A stretch of 64,000 nucleotides of DNA, from positions 62,001 to 126,000 of the forward strand of contig CBFHJJ010000002.1 in assembly GCA_965655865.1 (NCBI GenBank), read 5' to 3'. Shown one piece after another: positions 42,323 through 51,147 of the stretch (position 1 is the first letter of the stretch; the number at the start of each line of letters is the position of its first letter). The DNA comes from MAG-121220-bin8 sp965655865. GTDB taxonomy: Bacteria > Bacteroidota > Bacteroidia > Flavobacteriales > Flavobacteriaceae. Under the pieces are notes generated by a model that saw nothing but the letters and a program-made list of their open reading frames with translations, had not been told where the DNA came from and did no database searches. Made by a program: the position numbers and the translations under genes.

Positions 42323-44326
42323 ATGTCCAAAGTAAACGCTAAAATTCCTGAAGGTCCAATCTCAAAAAAATGGACAAACCATAAGAACAATATACGTTTA
42401 GTAAGTCCTGCTAATAAAAGACAAATAGATGTAATTGTCGTTGGAACTGGCTTAGCTGGAGGTTCTGCTGCTGCTACTTTAGCTGAATTAGGCTACAATG
42501 TTAAAGCGTTTTGTTTTCAAGATTCGCCTCGAAGAGCTCATTCAATTGCAGCTCAAGGAGGAATTAATGCTGCAAAAAATTATCAGGGTGACGGAGATTC
42601 AATTCACAGGCTTTTTTATGATACTGTCAAGGGAGGAGATTATAGATCAAGAGAAGCAAATGTATATAGATTAGCTGAAGTATCAGCAAATATTATAGAC
42701 CAGTGTGTAGCTCAAGGTGTCCCTTTTGCTAGAGACTACGGAGGACTCTTAGATAATAGATCGTTTGGAGGAGTTTTGGTTTCAAGGACATTTTACGCTA
42801 AAGGACAAACAGGTCAACAATTATTACTTGGAGCTTATTCTGCTATGAATAGACAAGTTGCCAGAGGAAAAATCCAAATGTTTAATAGACATGAAATGAT
42901 GGATCTAGTTAAAGTAGATGGTAAAGCCAGAGGAATTATTACTAGAAATCTGATCAACGGAGAAATTGAAAGACACTCAGCTCATGCTGTAGTTATAGCT
43001 TCAGGAGGTTATGGAAACTTATTTTATTTATCAACAAATGCAATGGGAAGTAATGTTTCTGCTTCATGGAAAATACATAAAAAAGGTGCGTATTTTGCCA
43101 ATCCATGTTTTACTCAAATTCACCCTACTTGTATTCCTGTTTCTGGAGATCATCAATCAAAATTAACTTTGATGTCAGAGTCTCTTAGAAATGATGGTAG
43201 AATCTGGGTCCCAAAATCAAAAAGTGATTCAGTTGCCATTAGAGAAGGAAGGTTAAAACCAGTAGATTTAACTGAGGATAAGAGAGACTATTATTTGGAA
43301 AGAAGATATCCTGCCTTTGGAAATTTGGTTCCACGAGATGTAGCTTCTAGAGCTGCAAAAGAAAGATGTGATTCAGGTTTTGGAATAAATAAAACTGGTG
43401 AAGCTGTGTTTTTAGACTTTGCCTCCGCTATATTAAGATACGGAAAAGAAAAAGCTCATTTAAAAGGATTAGATGAAGATAATTTAAGTTTAGTTAAAGA
43501 TTTAGGAAAAGAGGTGATAAAATCAAAATACGGAAACTTATTTCAGATGTACGAAAAGATAGTTGATCAAAATCCGTATGAAACTCCAATGATGATTTAT
43601 CCTGCAGTTCATTACACTATGGGGGGTGTTTGGGTTGATTATAATTTAATGACCACAATTCCAGGATGTTTTGCAATTGGGGAAGCTAATTTTTCTGATC
43701 ATGGAGCTAATCGACTGGGAGCCTCTGCGCTTATGCAAGGATTAGCAGATGGATATTTTGTTCTACCATACACAATAGGAGATTATTTAGCTGATGATAT
43801 TAGGACTGGTTCAATTTCTACAGATTGTAAAGAATTTGAAGAAGCCGAAAAAGCTGTTAAAAATAAAATAGAATTATTGATCAATAATAATGGCGATAAA
43901 AGTGTAGATTATTTTCATAAAAAATTAGGTAAAATTATTTGGAATAAATGCGGAATGTCTAGAAATGAGAAAGAACTAAAAGAAGCTATCAAAGAAATTC
44001 AATTGCTTAGAAAAGATTTTTATAAAAATGTTTCTATACCTGGTTCTAAAGATTCTTTTAACGAACCTTTAGCAAAAGCAGTTAGGGTTTCAGACTTTCT
44101 TGAATTAGGAGAATTGTTTGCTAAAGACGCTTTAGAAAGATCGGAGTCATGTGGAGGACACTTTAGGGAAGAATCTCAAACTAAAGAGGGGGAAGCTTTA
44201 AGAGATGACAAAAACTTTACTTTTGTTTCTGCCTGGGAAAATAAAGGGGAACCTTCAGAAGCTGTTTTACATAAAGAAGATTTGATTTATGAAAATATAG
44301 AACTAAAAACTAGATCTTATAAATAG
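42323..44326 (+). CDS. sdhA: Succinate dehydrogenase flavoprotein subunit
   Basis: Oxidises succinate to fumarate with covalently bound FAD. At 667 aa: dinucleotide fold VVGTGLAGGSAAATL (residues 39-53), flavin-linked His73 in RRAHSIAAQGGINAAK, catalytic-site motifs HPTCIP and FGNLVPRDVASRAAKE, and the C-terminal FSDHGANRLGASALMQGLADG with the FAD-binding residues. The sequence resembles the B-type flavoproteins paired with a single cytochrome b subunit. It sits between sdhC and sdhB with gaps of 3 and 1 nt. Confidence 0.97.
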   Translation: MSKVNAKIPEGPISKKWTNHKNNIRLVSPANKRQIDVIVVGTGLAGGSAAATLAELGYNVKAFCFQDSPRRAHSIAAQGGINAAKNYQGDGDSIHRLFYDTVKGGDYRSREANVYRLAEVSANIIDQCVAQGVPFARDYGGLLDNRSFGGVLVSRTFYAKGQTGQQLLLGAYSAMNRQVARGKIQMFNRHEMMDLVKVDGKARGIITRNLINGEIERHSAHAVVIASGGYGNLFYLSTNAMGSNVSASWKIHKKGAYFANPCFTQIHPTCIPVSGDHQSKLTLMSESLRNDGRIWVPKSKSDSVAIREGRLKPVDLTEDKRDYYLERRYPAFGNLVPRDVASRAAKERCDSGFGINKTGEAVFLDFASAILRYGKEKAHLKGLDEDNLSLVKDLGKEVIKSKYGNLFQMYEKIVDQNPYETPMMIYPAVHYTMGGVWVDYNLMTTIPGCFAIGEANFSDHGANRLGASALMQGLADGYFVLPYTIGDYLADDIRTGSISTDCKEFEEAEKAVKNKIELLINNNGDKSVDYFHKKLGKIIWNKCGMSRNEKELKEAIKEIQLLRKDFYKNVSIPGSKDSFNEPLAKAVRVSDFLELGELFAKDALERSESCGGHFREESQTKEGEALRDDKNFTFVSAWENKGEPSEAVLHKEDLIYENIELKTRSYK

Positions 44327-44327
44327 G

Positions 44328-45074
44328 ATGAAACTTAAATTAAAAATTTGGCGTCAAAAAAACTCTAACGATAAAGGTAAAATTGTTTCTTATGACATAG
44401 AAAATATTTCACCTGACATGTCATTTTTAGAAATGATGGATGTTCTCAACGAACAATTGACATCTAAAGGAATTGATCCTGTAGCATTTGATCATGATTG
44501 TAGAGAAGGAATATGCGGTTCTTGCTCTATGTTTATTAATGGGGAAGCGCATGGACCAGACAGACTCGTAACAACATGTCAGTTACACATGAGAAAATTT
44601 AAAGATGGAGACACAATCCATATAGAACCATTTAGAGCAAATTCTTTTCCAGTTATTAAAGATTTAGTTGTAGATCGTTCATCATTTGATAGAATTCAAC
44701 ATGCTGGAGGCTATATTTCCATAAACACATCAGGAAATACTCAAGATGCTAATGCTATTCCAATAGAAAAAAATAGTGCTGATAAAGCATTTGATGCGGC
44801 TACTTGTATTGGATGTGGAGCTTGTGTAGCTACTTGTAAAAATTCAAGCGCAATGTTATTTGTTTCGGCTAAAGTATCTCAGTTTTCTCTTCTTCCCCAA
44901 GGAAAAGTAGAGGCTAATGATAGAGTTTTAAATATGGTAAAACAAATGGATGAAGAAGGGTTTGGCAACTGCACAAACACTGGTGCGTGCGAAGTAGAAT
45001 GCCCTAAAGGAATTTCACTGGAAAATATTGCAAGAATGAACAGAGATTTCTTGAAAGCTAAAATTTCCTCTTAA
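44328..45074 (+). CDS. sdhB: Succinate dehydrogenase iron-sulfur subunit
   Basis: Transfers electrons from FAD to quinone. At 248 aa the cluster ligands are clear: [2Fe-2S] in DCREGICGSCSMFING (Cys58, Cys63, Cys66) and VTTC (Cys84), then the two ferredoxin-type sets CIGCGACVATCKN and CTNTGACEVECPKGI for the [4Fe-4S] and [3Fe-4S] clusters. Last gene of sdhCAB; its TAA stop lies inside a terminator hairpin. Confidence 0.97.
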   Translation: MKLKLKIWRQKNSNDKGKIVSYDIENISPDMSFLEMMDVLNEQLTSKGIDPVAFDHDCREGICGSCSMFINGEAHGPDRLVTTCQLHMRKFKDGDTIHIEPFRANSFPVIKDLVVDRSSFDRIQHAGGYISINTSGNTQDANAIPIEKNSADKAFDAATCIGCGACVATCKNSSAMLFVSAKVSQFSLLPQGKVEANDRVLNMVKQMDEEGFGNCTNTGACEVECPKGISLENIARMNRDFLKAKISS

Positions 45075-45094
45075 ATCTAAAGATTTATTTTTTT
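45072..45094 (+). terminator. Intrinsic terminator of sdhCAB
   Basis: TAAATCT, AA, AGATTTA followed by seven T. The stem is A+T-rich so it is weak, but it contains the stop codon of sdhB and that of the convergent gene, and the U-tract is clear on the plus strand only. Confidence 0.6.
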
Positions 45095-46116
45095 AATATA
45101 AGAAAATAATCATCCATTACATTTCCCATTAGAATTAGATTTCCAAAAGGTGCGGCAACTGTAGATCCAGACATAGCTTTACCTTTTTCTAAATATATGT
45201 TTTCTTTAATGTAATTGTTCTTTTCAATGTATTTAATAGAAATAATTTCTGAGGGTGCAAACTCGTTATTACCTTTTGAATATGAATTAAAATGAAGAAG
45301 ATTTGGATGAGCTCCTATCCAAAGCGTATTGTCTAAATCAAATTCAATATTATCCACACCTGTTCCACAGTAAATATTTTCAACAAAGGATAAAGAATTA
45401 TCATTATTTTTTTTAAATACTTTTATATAAAATTTTCTAGGGGAAGCCACAAAAATTAAATCTTTGTTTGAATTATAATTAATCCCATTAGCAAATGATA
45501 TTCCATTTGCAACTTCTTTGAATTTTAATCCATCAAAAAAAACAACATTTGAAATAGGGAGTCCTAAATAATCTTCAGCTAAACGTAATATTCCATATTT
45601 GTATTTGTGATCGTTAGTAAAATACAGACTATTTTCATTAATTAAAACAACATCGTTAGGACTTAAAATCATCGGATTATCAAGCGTTTTTGAATGAGTG
45701 AGTTTAGTTCCAATTAATTTAAAAATTTCTATGTATTCTTTTTCAATGGTATGATTCACAACAGCAATAGTAGTAATGCTGTCTGTTTTGAAAATTGAAA
45801 TTCCATGAGGAGCAAATGGTTTATTAAAATCTTTTGTTAGAAGAACAGGTTTTGATTCAATTTTTTTTAAGTCAATATAATATAGGCCTCCTTCTTCTTG
45901 TTCATTTGCGGGAAAAGTTTTTCTTTTTGTTGAAGATACTATAGCAAAACTATCAATGTGATTTATTGTAATGTCTTCTGCTCCAACAATATTTATTTTA
46001 GTTAAAACCTCTCCTTCAAACTTATTTTCAATTATTCTAAAATAACCTGTACTCCAAAAAATATTAAATATATATAGCCCAAGAATAACTAAAATTAAGA
46101 TTGAAATTTTTTTCAT
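45085..46116 (-). CDS. Paraoxonase/arylesterase-like beta-propeller protein
   Basis: A 343-residue protein with an N-terminal signal anchor (ISILILVILGLYIFNIFW) and a six-bladed propeller of the paraoxonase (PON) family. The calcium-site stretches are visible: PHGISIF, LSPNDVVLI, YFTNDHKY, FANGINYN, GVDNIEFD and IGAHPN, in the same order as in mammalian PON1 (Asn/Asp ligands and the His of the active site). PONs hydrolyse lactones and aryl esters, so a lactonase activity is plausible, but the substrate is unknown. It overlaps the upstream lipoprotein gene by 4 nt and may share its transcript. Confidence 0.85.
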   Translation of the reverse strand: MKKISILILVILGLYIFNIFWSTGYFRIIENKFEGEVLTKINIVGAEDITINHIDSFAIVSSTKRKTFPANEQEEGGLYYIDLKKIESKPVLLTKDFNKPFAPHGISIFKTDSITTIAVVNHTIEKEYIEIFKLIGTKLTHSKTLDNPMILSPNDVVLINENSLYFTNDHKYKYGILRLAEDYLGLPISNVVFFDGLKFKEVANGISFANGINYNSNKDLIFVASPRKFYIKVFKKNNDNSLSFVENIYCGTGVDNIEFDLDNTLWIGAHPNLLHFNSYSKGNNEFAPSEIISIKYIEKNNYIKENIYLEKGKAMSGSTVAAPFGNLILMGNVMDDYFLILKK

Positions 46117-47708
46117 TCAACGACAATTTTTTCTTCAAGGATCCAATTTGCTCTAATTATAAATTCTTCTTTGAAGTGAAACACCTTTTCAGGCTGTATT
46201 CTATTTAAAAAGTTTCCAGTATCCCAAATTTTATTTTTGTTTTTATCAAAAATGACTTTCACAAAATAATTAGCGGGCTTTAAATACTCGAAAATACAAG
46301 GATCATTATAAGAGTTTAATATTTTTTTTCTAATTACTTCATCTTTATTGTTGGTTAAATGAATTATTATGGGATATTCTTTAACATTACTAATTCCAAG
46401 CTTTAATGTTCCGTAATCTGATCTGCTTTTAGTCTTAAACTTATAACTTATTGTATCGTTTGTAGTTTCTAAAAAATCAGTGAAAGCATCTGGATATAGG
46501 TTAACGATATAACTGTCATTTGGTAATAATTCAAAATCAAAATTTATATCAAACTTGTTTTTATCTAATTTAGTTGTAAAAGGAATTAAAAGAGAATCTT
46601 TATTTAAAATATTAATTTGGTCTTTATTTATATTAGTTATAGGAATATTACTATATATTTTAAATTTTTCATTGAGCTCTAAAACTGATTTTGTTGACGG
46701 ATTAAGCACTAAAGAGTCTTTTTCCATTTCTTTAAACTTCAATGTAAACTTTTCTTCATAAGCTGGCGATTTGACAATAAATTTCAAAGAATCGTATTCT
46801 TTATTTTTAAACCAATAATTTAAAGTATCAGAATCTCTATTTTTAGTTATAACGGATTCTATTTTTTTTTGGTCAATTAATTCTATTTCAACATCCTTAT
46901 AATTTCCTTTAAACCCAAATCCTATTCTGTTTTCTGTTTCTAAAAAAGGTTTAAAACTTTTAAAAGGAATTCTTTCTTTAAATAATTTTATTTTGATACT
47001 GTCCTTAATAGGCAAATCAATGAATTCATCAACAAATCCAATTTTTTCAAATTCAGGATCAAATTTATAATTACTGTTTTCATCCTTTATTGCTAACAAT
47101 AAATATTTTCCTTTTTTTAAATTGGTCATTTTAAAGCTGGTTGAGTCAAGGGAACTCCCTACATAATTTGGCAAACCATTATATATTATGGAATCATTAT
47201 AATTTTCATTTATTGGATATAAAAAAGTTGAAATAAAATCGTCAGATTTTCTTTTAAAAGAACTTGTAATATTTCCTGAAATATATAGCGAATCAATATA
47301 TTCACCGGTCGAAAAAGCGTAACTAAAAAAAGGAAGTTTATTCTCTTCATTATTATCTACCACACTTTGACCAAAATTAAAAACATATGTACTGTTTTCG
47401 TCAAGTTTTTCTTTAATGTCAATTTGAATATATTTTGACGCCCCAGACTGAGGGCTAATTGAATAAAAACTTTTGTCAAGAGGAGGAGAAACAACAAGTT
47501 GTTTTCTAAAGTCTTTGAGTTTTATGTATTCGTTAAAATAAAGCCTAATCCTATCATCATTAAAATAAACTGAATTCTCTGCTGGCTCAGCATTTAAAAG
47601 AATTGGGGGATCTTCATCCTCAGGCCCTCCATCTGGAATTCCTCTTTTAGCACAATTAATTAATGATGAACAAATTATAACCAGAAAAATTAATTTTATT
47701 TTTTTCAT
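46113..47708 (-). CDS. Ig-like domain lipoprotein
   Basis: A 531-residue protein from the ATG at 47708-47706 (a GTG codon precedes it). The signal ends with a lipobox at SLINC, and the mature protein begins AKRGIPDGGPEDEDPPILL, a pattern I recognise in Bacteroidota lipoproteins with a bacterial Ig-like (SbsA/Big_5) domain: NAEPAENSVYFNDDRIRLYFNEYIKL follows (listed as two pieces, both under the domain). The rest is beta-rich with repeated FNFGQSV and FKFDPEFEKIGF-type strands. No enzymatic motif. A surface or periplasmic structural role is likely; nothing more can be said. Confidence 0.8.
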   Translation of the reverse strand: MKKIKLIFLVIICSSLINCAKRGIPDGGPEDEDPPILLNAEPAENSVYFNDDRIRLYFNEYIKLKDFRKQLVVSPPLDKSFYSISPQSGASKYIQIDIKEKLDENSTYVFNFGQSVVDNNEENKLPFFSYAFSTGEYIDSLYISGNITSSFKRKSDDFISTFLYPINENYNDSIIYNGLPNYVGSSLDSTSFKMTNLKKGKYLLLAIKDENSNYKFDPEFEKIGFVDEFIDLPIKDSIKIKLFKERIPFKSFKPFLETENRIGFGFKGNYKDVEIELIDQKKIESVITKNRDSDTLNYWFKNKEYDSLKFIVKSPAYEEKFTLKFKEMEKDSLVLNPSTKSVLELNEKFKIYSNIPITNINKDQINILNKDSLLIPFTTKLDKNKFDINFDFELLPNDSYIVNLYPDAFTDFLETTNDTISYKFKTKSRSDYGTLKLGISNVKEYPIIIHLTNNKDEVIRKKILNSYNDPCIFEYLKPANYFVKVIFDKNKNKIWDTGNFLNRIQPEKVFHFKEEFIIRANWILEEKIVVE

Positions 47709-47794
47709 CACTTGTAATAGATAAGCAAAATAACAATTATTTTTTCTATTTCTATTTTAATTGAATAAATAGAATTTATATAAAATTTAACTCT

Positions 47795-47802
47795 TATTTT
47801 TG
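47795..47802 (+). promoter_or_regulatory. -7 box immediately before glyS
   Basis: Reads TATTTTTG, a full TAnnTTTG match. It ends 1 nt before the first ATG (47804) and 4 nt before the second (47807). No TTG at 17-23 nt upstream. Confidence 0.4.
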
Positions 47803-47803
47803 T

Positions 47804-49342
47804 ATGATGAGCAAAGAAGATATATTTAAAAAAGTAATTTCTCACGCAAAAGAATATGGATTTGTTTTTCAGTCTAGCGAAATCTATGACGGATTGAGTG
47901 CGGTTTATGACTATGGCCAAAATGGAACAGATCTTAAAAATAATATTAAGAATTATTGGTTAAAGGCAATGGTTCAGTTAAATGACAATATAGTTAATAT
48001 AGATTCGGCTATTTTAATGCACCCTAAAATATGGAAAGCCTCTGGTCACGTAGACGCATTTAATGACCCTTTAATTGATAATAAAGATTCAAAAAAAAGA
48101 TATAGAGCTGATGTTCTAATTGAAGAATACCTTTCTAAAATTGAGAACAAAGTTCAAAAAGAAATTTCAAAAGCAAAAAAAAGGTTTGGTGAAAATTTTG
48201 ATCAAAAACAGTTTGTTTCTACAAATCCAAGAGTTTTAAATTATAAAAATAAGATCGCAGAAGTCACTACAATTTTCACTAAATCTTTAGAAAATGATGA
48301 CCTTAAAGCTTTAAAAAAGCTAATAGAAGATTTAGAAATAGCATGTCCTGTCTCAGGGTCTAAAAATTGGACGGAGGTAAAACAATTCAACTTAATGTTT
48401 GGAACTAAGCTAGGAGCATCTACTGAAAACGCTATGGATCTTTATCTAAGACCTGAGACCGCTCAAGGGATTTTCGTTAATTTTTTAAACGTTCAAAAAA
48501 CTAGTAGATTAAAAATTCCTTTTGGAATAGCGCAAATAGGTAAAGCATTTAGAAATGAAATTGTTGCAAGACAATTTATTTTCAGAATGAGAGAGTTTGA
48601 ACAGATGGAAATGCAGTTTTTTATTAAACCAGGCACTCAAAAGGAATGGTACACTAAATGGAAAGAAAATAGACTGGCATGGCACCTTTCACTAGGCTTA
48701 GGAGAAGATAATTACAGGTTTCACGACCATGATAAGCTTGCTCATTATGCCGACGCAGCATGTGATATTGAATTTAATTTTCCATTTGGGTTTAAAGAAT
48801 TAGAGGGCATTCATTCCAGAACTGACTTTGACCTTTCTAGCCATGAAAAATTTTCATCAAAAAAAATAAAATATTTTGATACAATTGATAATGAAAGTTA
48901 CACCCCATATGTTTTAGAAACATCGATAGGTTTAGATAGAATGTTTTTAGCAGTTTTTTCAAAATCTTTAACTGAAGAAAAACTTGATGATGGATCCCTA
49001 AGGACTGTTTTAAAATTCCCTAAAATTCTCGCTCCTAAAAAAGTTGCAGTTCTTCCTCTTTTAAAAAAAGACGGTCTTCCTGAACTATCAAAAAAAATAT
49101 TAGAAGAATTTAAATGGGATTATAATTCTGTTTATGATGAAAAAGATGCTATTGGGAGAAGATACAGAAGGCAAGACGCTTTAGGCACCCCATTTTGTTT
49201 GACTGTAGATCATCAATCACTTGAAGACGGAACAATAACTATAAGAGATAGAGATACAATGAAACAACAAAGGTTAACTGTCCAACAAATAAAAAATAAA
49301 ATCTCCTCTGAACTTGATTTAAAATCATGGTTAACGTTCTAG
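47804..49342 (+). CDS. glyS: Glycyl-tRNA synthetase (single-chain, class II)
   Basis: Charges tRNA-Gly. At 512 aa it is the alpha2 (eukaryote/archaea-like) type common in Bacteroidota, with EYGFVFQSSEIYDGLSAVYDYG at the N-terminus, motif 2 region NEIVARQFIFRMREFEQMEMQFF, and motif 3 TPYVLETSIGLDRMFLAV, followed by an anticodon-binding domain (LAPKKVAVLPLL to the end). The gene begins ATGATGAGC; either ATG could serve. The second sits exactly 4 nt after a -7 box, as in two other genes here, which slightly favours it. Confidence 0.96.
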   Translation: MMSKEDIFKKVISHAKEYGFVFQSSEIYDGLSAVYDYGQNGTDLKNNIKNYWLKAMVQLNDNIVNIDSAILMHPKIWKASGHVDAFNDPLIDNKDSKKRYRADVLIEEYLSKIENKVQKEISKAKKRFGENFDQKQFVSTNPRVLNYKNKIAEVTTIFTKSLENDDLKALKKLIEDLEIACPVSGSKNWTEVKQFNLMFGTKLGASTENAMDLYLRPETAQGIFVNFLNVQKTSRLKIPFGIAQIGKAFRNEIVARQFIFRMREFEQMEMQFFIKPGTQKEWYTKWKENRLAWHLSLGLGEDNYRFHDHDKLAHYADAACDIEFNFPFGFKELEGIHSRTDFDLSSHEKFSSKKIKYFDTIDNESYTPYVLETSIGLDRMFLAVFSKSLTEEKLDDGSLRTVLKFPKILAPKKVAVLPLLKKDGLPELSKKILEEFKWDYNSVYDEKDAIGRRYRRQDALGTPFCLTVDHQSLEDGTITIRDRDTMKQQRLTVQQIKNKISSELDLKSWLTF

Positions 49343-49343
49343 A

Positions 49344-50108
49344 ATGAAAGTTATTTCTTACAATGTTAATGGTATTAGAGCTGCAATAAAAAAGGGATTT
49401 GTTGATTGGCTAAAAAATTCAGAATGTGATGTAATTTGTTTGCAAGAAATAAAAGCAAATAAGGAACAATTTGATTTAAATCTTTTTTCAGAAATTGGAT
49501 ATAGTTATAATTACTGGTTTTCTGCACAAAAAAAAGGATACAGTGGTGTAGCTATTTTGTCTAAACATAAGCCTAAACATATCGAATTTGGAACAGGAAT
49601 TAATCACATGGATTTTGAGGGAAGAAATCTTAGAATTGATTTTGATGAAATCTCAATTATGAGTCTTTATCTTCCGTCAGGGTCTAATATTCAAAGACTT
49701 GATTATAAATTCCAATACATGAAAGAATTTAAGGAATATGTGCTAAATCTTAAAGACGATATCCCAAACCTTGTTATATGTGGAGATTATAATATTTGTC
49801 ATAAAGCTATTGATATTCATGATCCTATTAGAAACGCAAAAGTATCAGGGTTTCTCCCTTTTGAGAGAGAATGGTTAACGGACTTCATGAATCTTGGATT
49901 TACAGATTCTTTTAGACATTTAAATAGAGATCCAGAAAAATACAGCTGGTGGAGCTATAGAGCAAATTCCAGAGCAAATAACAAAGGATGGAGAATTGAT
50001 TATAATTTAGTTTCAGATTCTTTAAATTCCAAAATTAAATCATCTTCAATCTTAGATCAAGTTTTTCACTCAGACCATTGCCCAATAGTTGTTGAATTTA
50101 ATTTATAA
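49344..50108 (+). CDS. xth: Exodeoxyribonuclease III (AP endonuclease)
   Basis: Removes abasic and 3'-blocked ends in base-excision repair. At 254 aa it has the EEP-fold motifs KVISYNVNGIRAAI, VICLQEIKANK with the metal Glu, LYLPSG, CGDYNICHKAIDIHDP and FHSDHCPIVVEF with the catalytic Asp-His. It begins 1 nt after glyS and ends 4 nt before the aldo/keto reductase gene. No unusual features. Confidence 0.95.
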   Translation: MKVISYNVNGIRAAIKKGFVDWLKNSECDVICLQEIKANKEQFDLNLFSEIGYSYNYWFSAQKKGYSGVAILSKHKPKHIEFGTGINHMDFEGRNLRIDFDEISIMSLYLPSGSNIQRLDYKFQYMKEFKEYVLNLKDDIPNLVICGDYNICHKAIDIHDPIRNAKVSGFLPFEREWLTDFMNLGFTDSFRHLNRDPEKYSWWSYRANSRANNKGWRIDYNLVSDSLNSKIKSSSILDQVFHSDHCPIVVEFNL

Positions 50109-50112
50109 AAAA

Positions 50113-51147
50113 ATGAAATATACTTTTTTACCATCCACTGATATTAAGGTTAGCAAAATATGTCTTGGAACTATGACATTTGGAAATCAAAATTCTGAAC
50201 AAGAAGGATTCGAACAAATGGACTATGCCATTGATAGAGGGGTTAATTTTATTGACACAGCTGAACTTTATCCAGTTCCTGCAACTGCAAAGTTATATGC
50301 AGATACTGAAAAAATAATTGGCAAATGGATGAGTCAAAAAAACAACAGAGATCAAATTGTTTTAGCAACTAAAATTGCTGGCCCTGGAGATTACACTAAA
50401 CATATTAGAACGACTGGATTTTCAAAATCTGCTTTAAATTCTGCTGTTGATGGAAGTTTGAGAAGGCTTAAAACAGATTATATAGATTTATATCAACTTC
50501 ACTGGCCTGAAAGAATTACAAATACTTTTGGAAAAAGAGATTTTGATTCTTCAATCAATGACAATTGGGAAGAAAATTTTGAAAGCGTACTTTTCAATCT
50601 AAAAGAACTTATTTCGAGTGGAAAAATTAGACAAATTGGAATTTCAAACGAAAATCCCTGGGCTTTTATGAAATACTTAGAATTATCAAAGAAAAAATTG
50701 CCAAAAACAATCACTATTCAAAATCCTTATTCACTTTTAAATAGACTTTTTGAAATAGGTAATTCAGAGATATGTATTAGAGAAAATGTGGGGTTGTTAG
50801 CTTATTCTCCACTTGGGTTTGGAGTATTAAGTGGTAAATATCTAAAAGGTAATATGCCTGCCGATAGTAGATTAAAATTATTTCCAAATTTAAGTAGATT
50901 TTCCGGTGCAAACTCAATGAAAGCTACTGAAATGTATCATGATATTTCTCAAAAGCATGGTTTATCATTAACACAAATGGCTTTGTCATTCGTAAACTCT
51001 AGGTCATTTGTAACAAGTAATATAATAGGAGCAACTAAACTCAATCAATTGAAAGAGAATATTGAAAGTATACAAATTGATTTAAGCAAAAAAGTTTTAG
51101 AAGATATTGATGATGTTCATAAGATTATTCCTAACCCTGCTCCTTAA
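50113..51147 (+). CDS. Aldo/keto reductase (Tas-like)
   Basis: A 344-residue NADPH-dependent reductase starting at the ATG at 50113 (MKYTFLPSTDIKVS); an in-frame ATG 24 nt upstream would overlap the end of xth and adds no conserved residues. Catalytic residues are visible in GVNFIDTAELYPVPATAK (Asp, Tyr), VLATKIAGPG (Lys) and LYQLHWPER (His), and the NADPH-binding end in GATKLNQLKENI. The extended EKIIGKWM and HWPER patterns are those of the Tas subfamily. The physiological substrate is unknown. Its end overlaps the convergent radA gene by 17 nt. Confidence 0.93.
   Translation: MKYTFLPSTDIKVSKICLGTMTFGNQNSEQEGFEQMDYAIDRGVNFIDTAELYPVPATAKLYADTEKIIGKWMSQKNNRDQIVLATKIAGPGDYTKHIRTTGFSKSALNSAVDGSLRRLKTDYIDLYQLHWPERITNTFGKRDFDSSINDNWEENFESVLFNLKELISSGKIRQIGISNENPWAFMKYLELSKKKLPKTITIQNPYSLLNRLFEIGNSEICIRENVGLLAYSPLGFGVLSGKYLKGNMPADSRLKLFPNLSRFSGANSMKATEMYHDISQKHGLSLTQMALSFVNSRSFVTSNIIGATKLNQLKENIESIQIDLSKKVLEDIDDVHKIIPNPAP

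Noticed and set aside
47708..47920. Minus-strand open frame over the glyS start
   Set aside because: Overlaps the conserved glyS N-terminus, has no recognisable motif, and would block the lipoprotein gene's upstream region.
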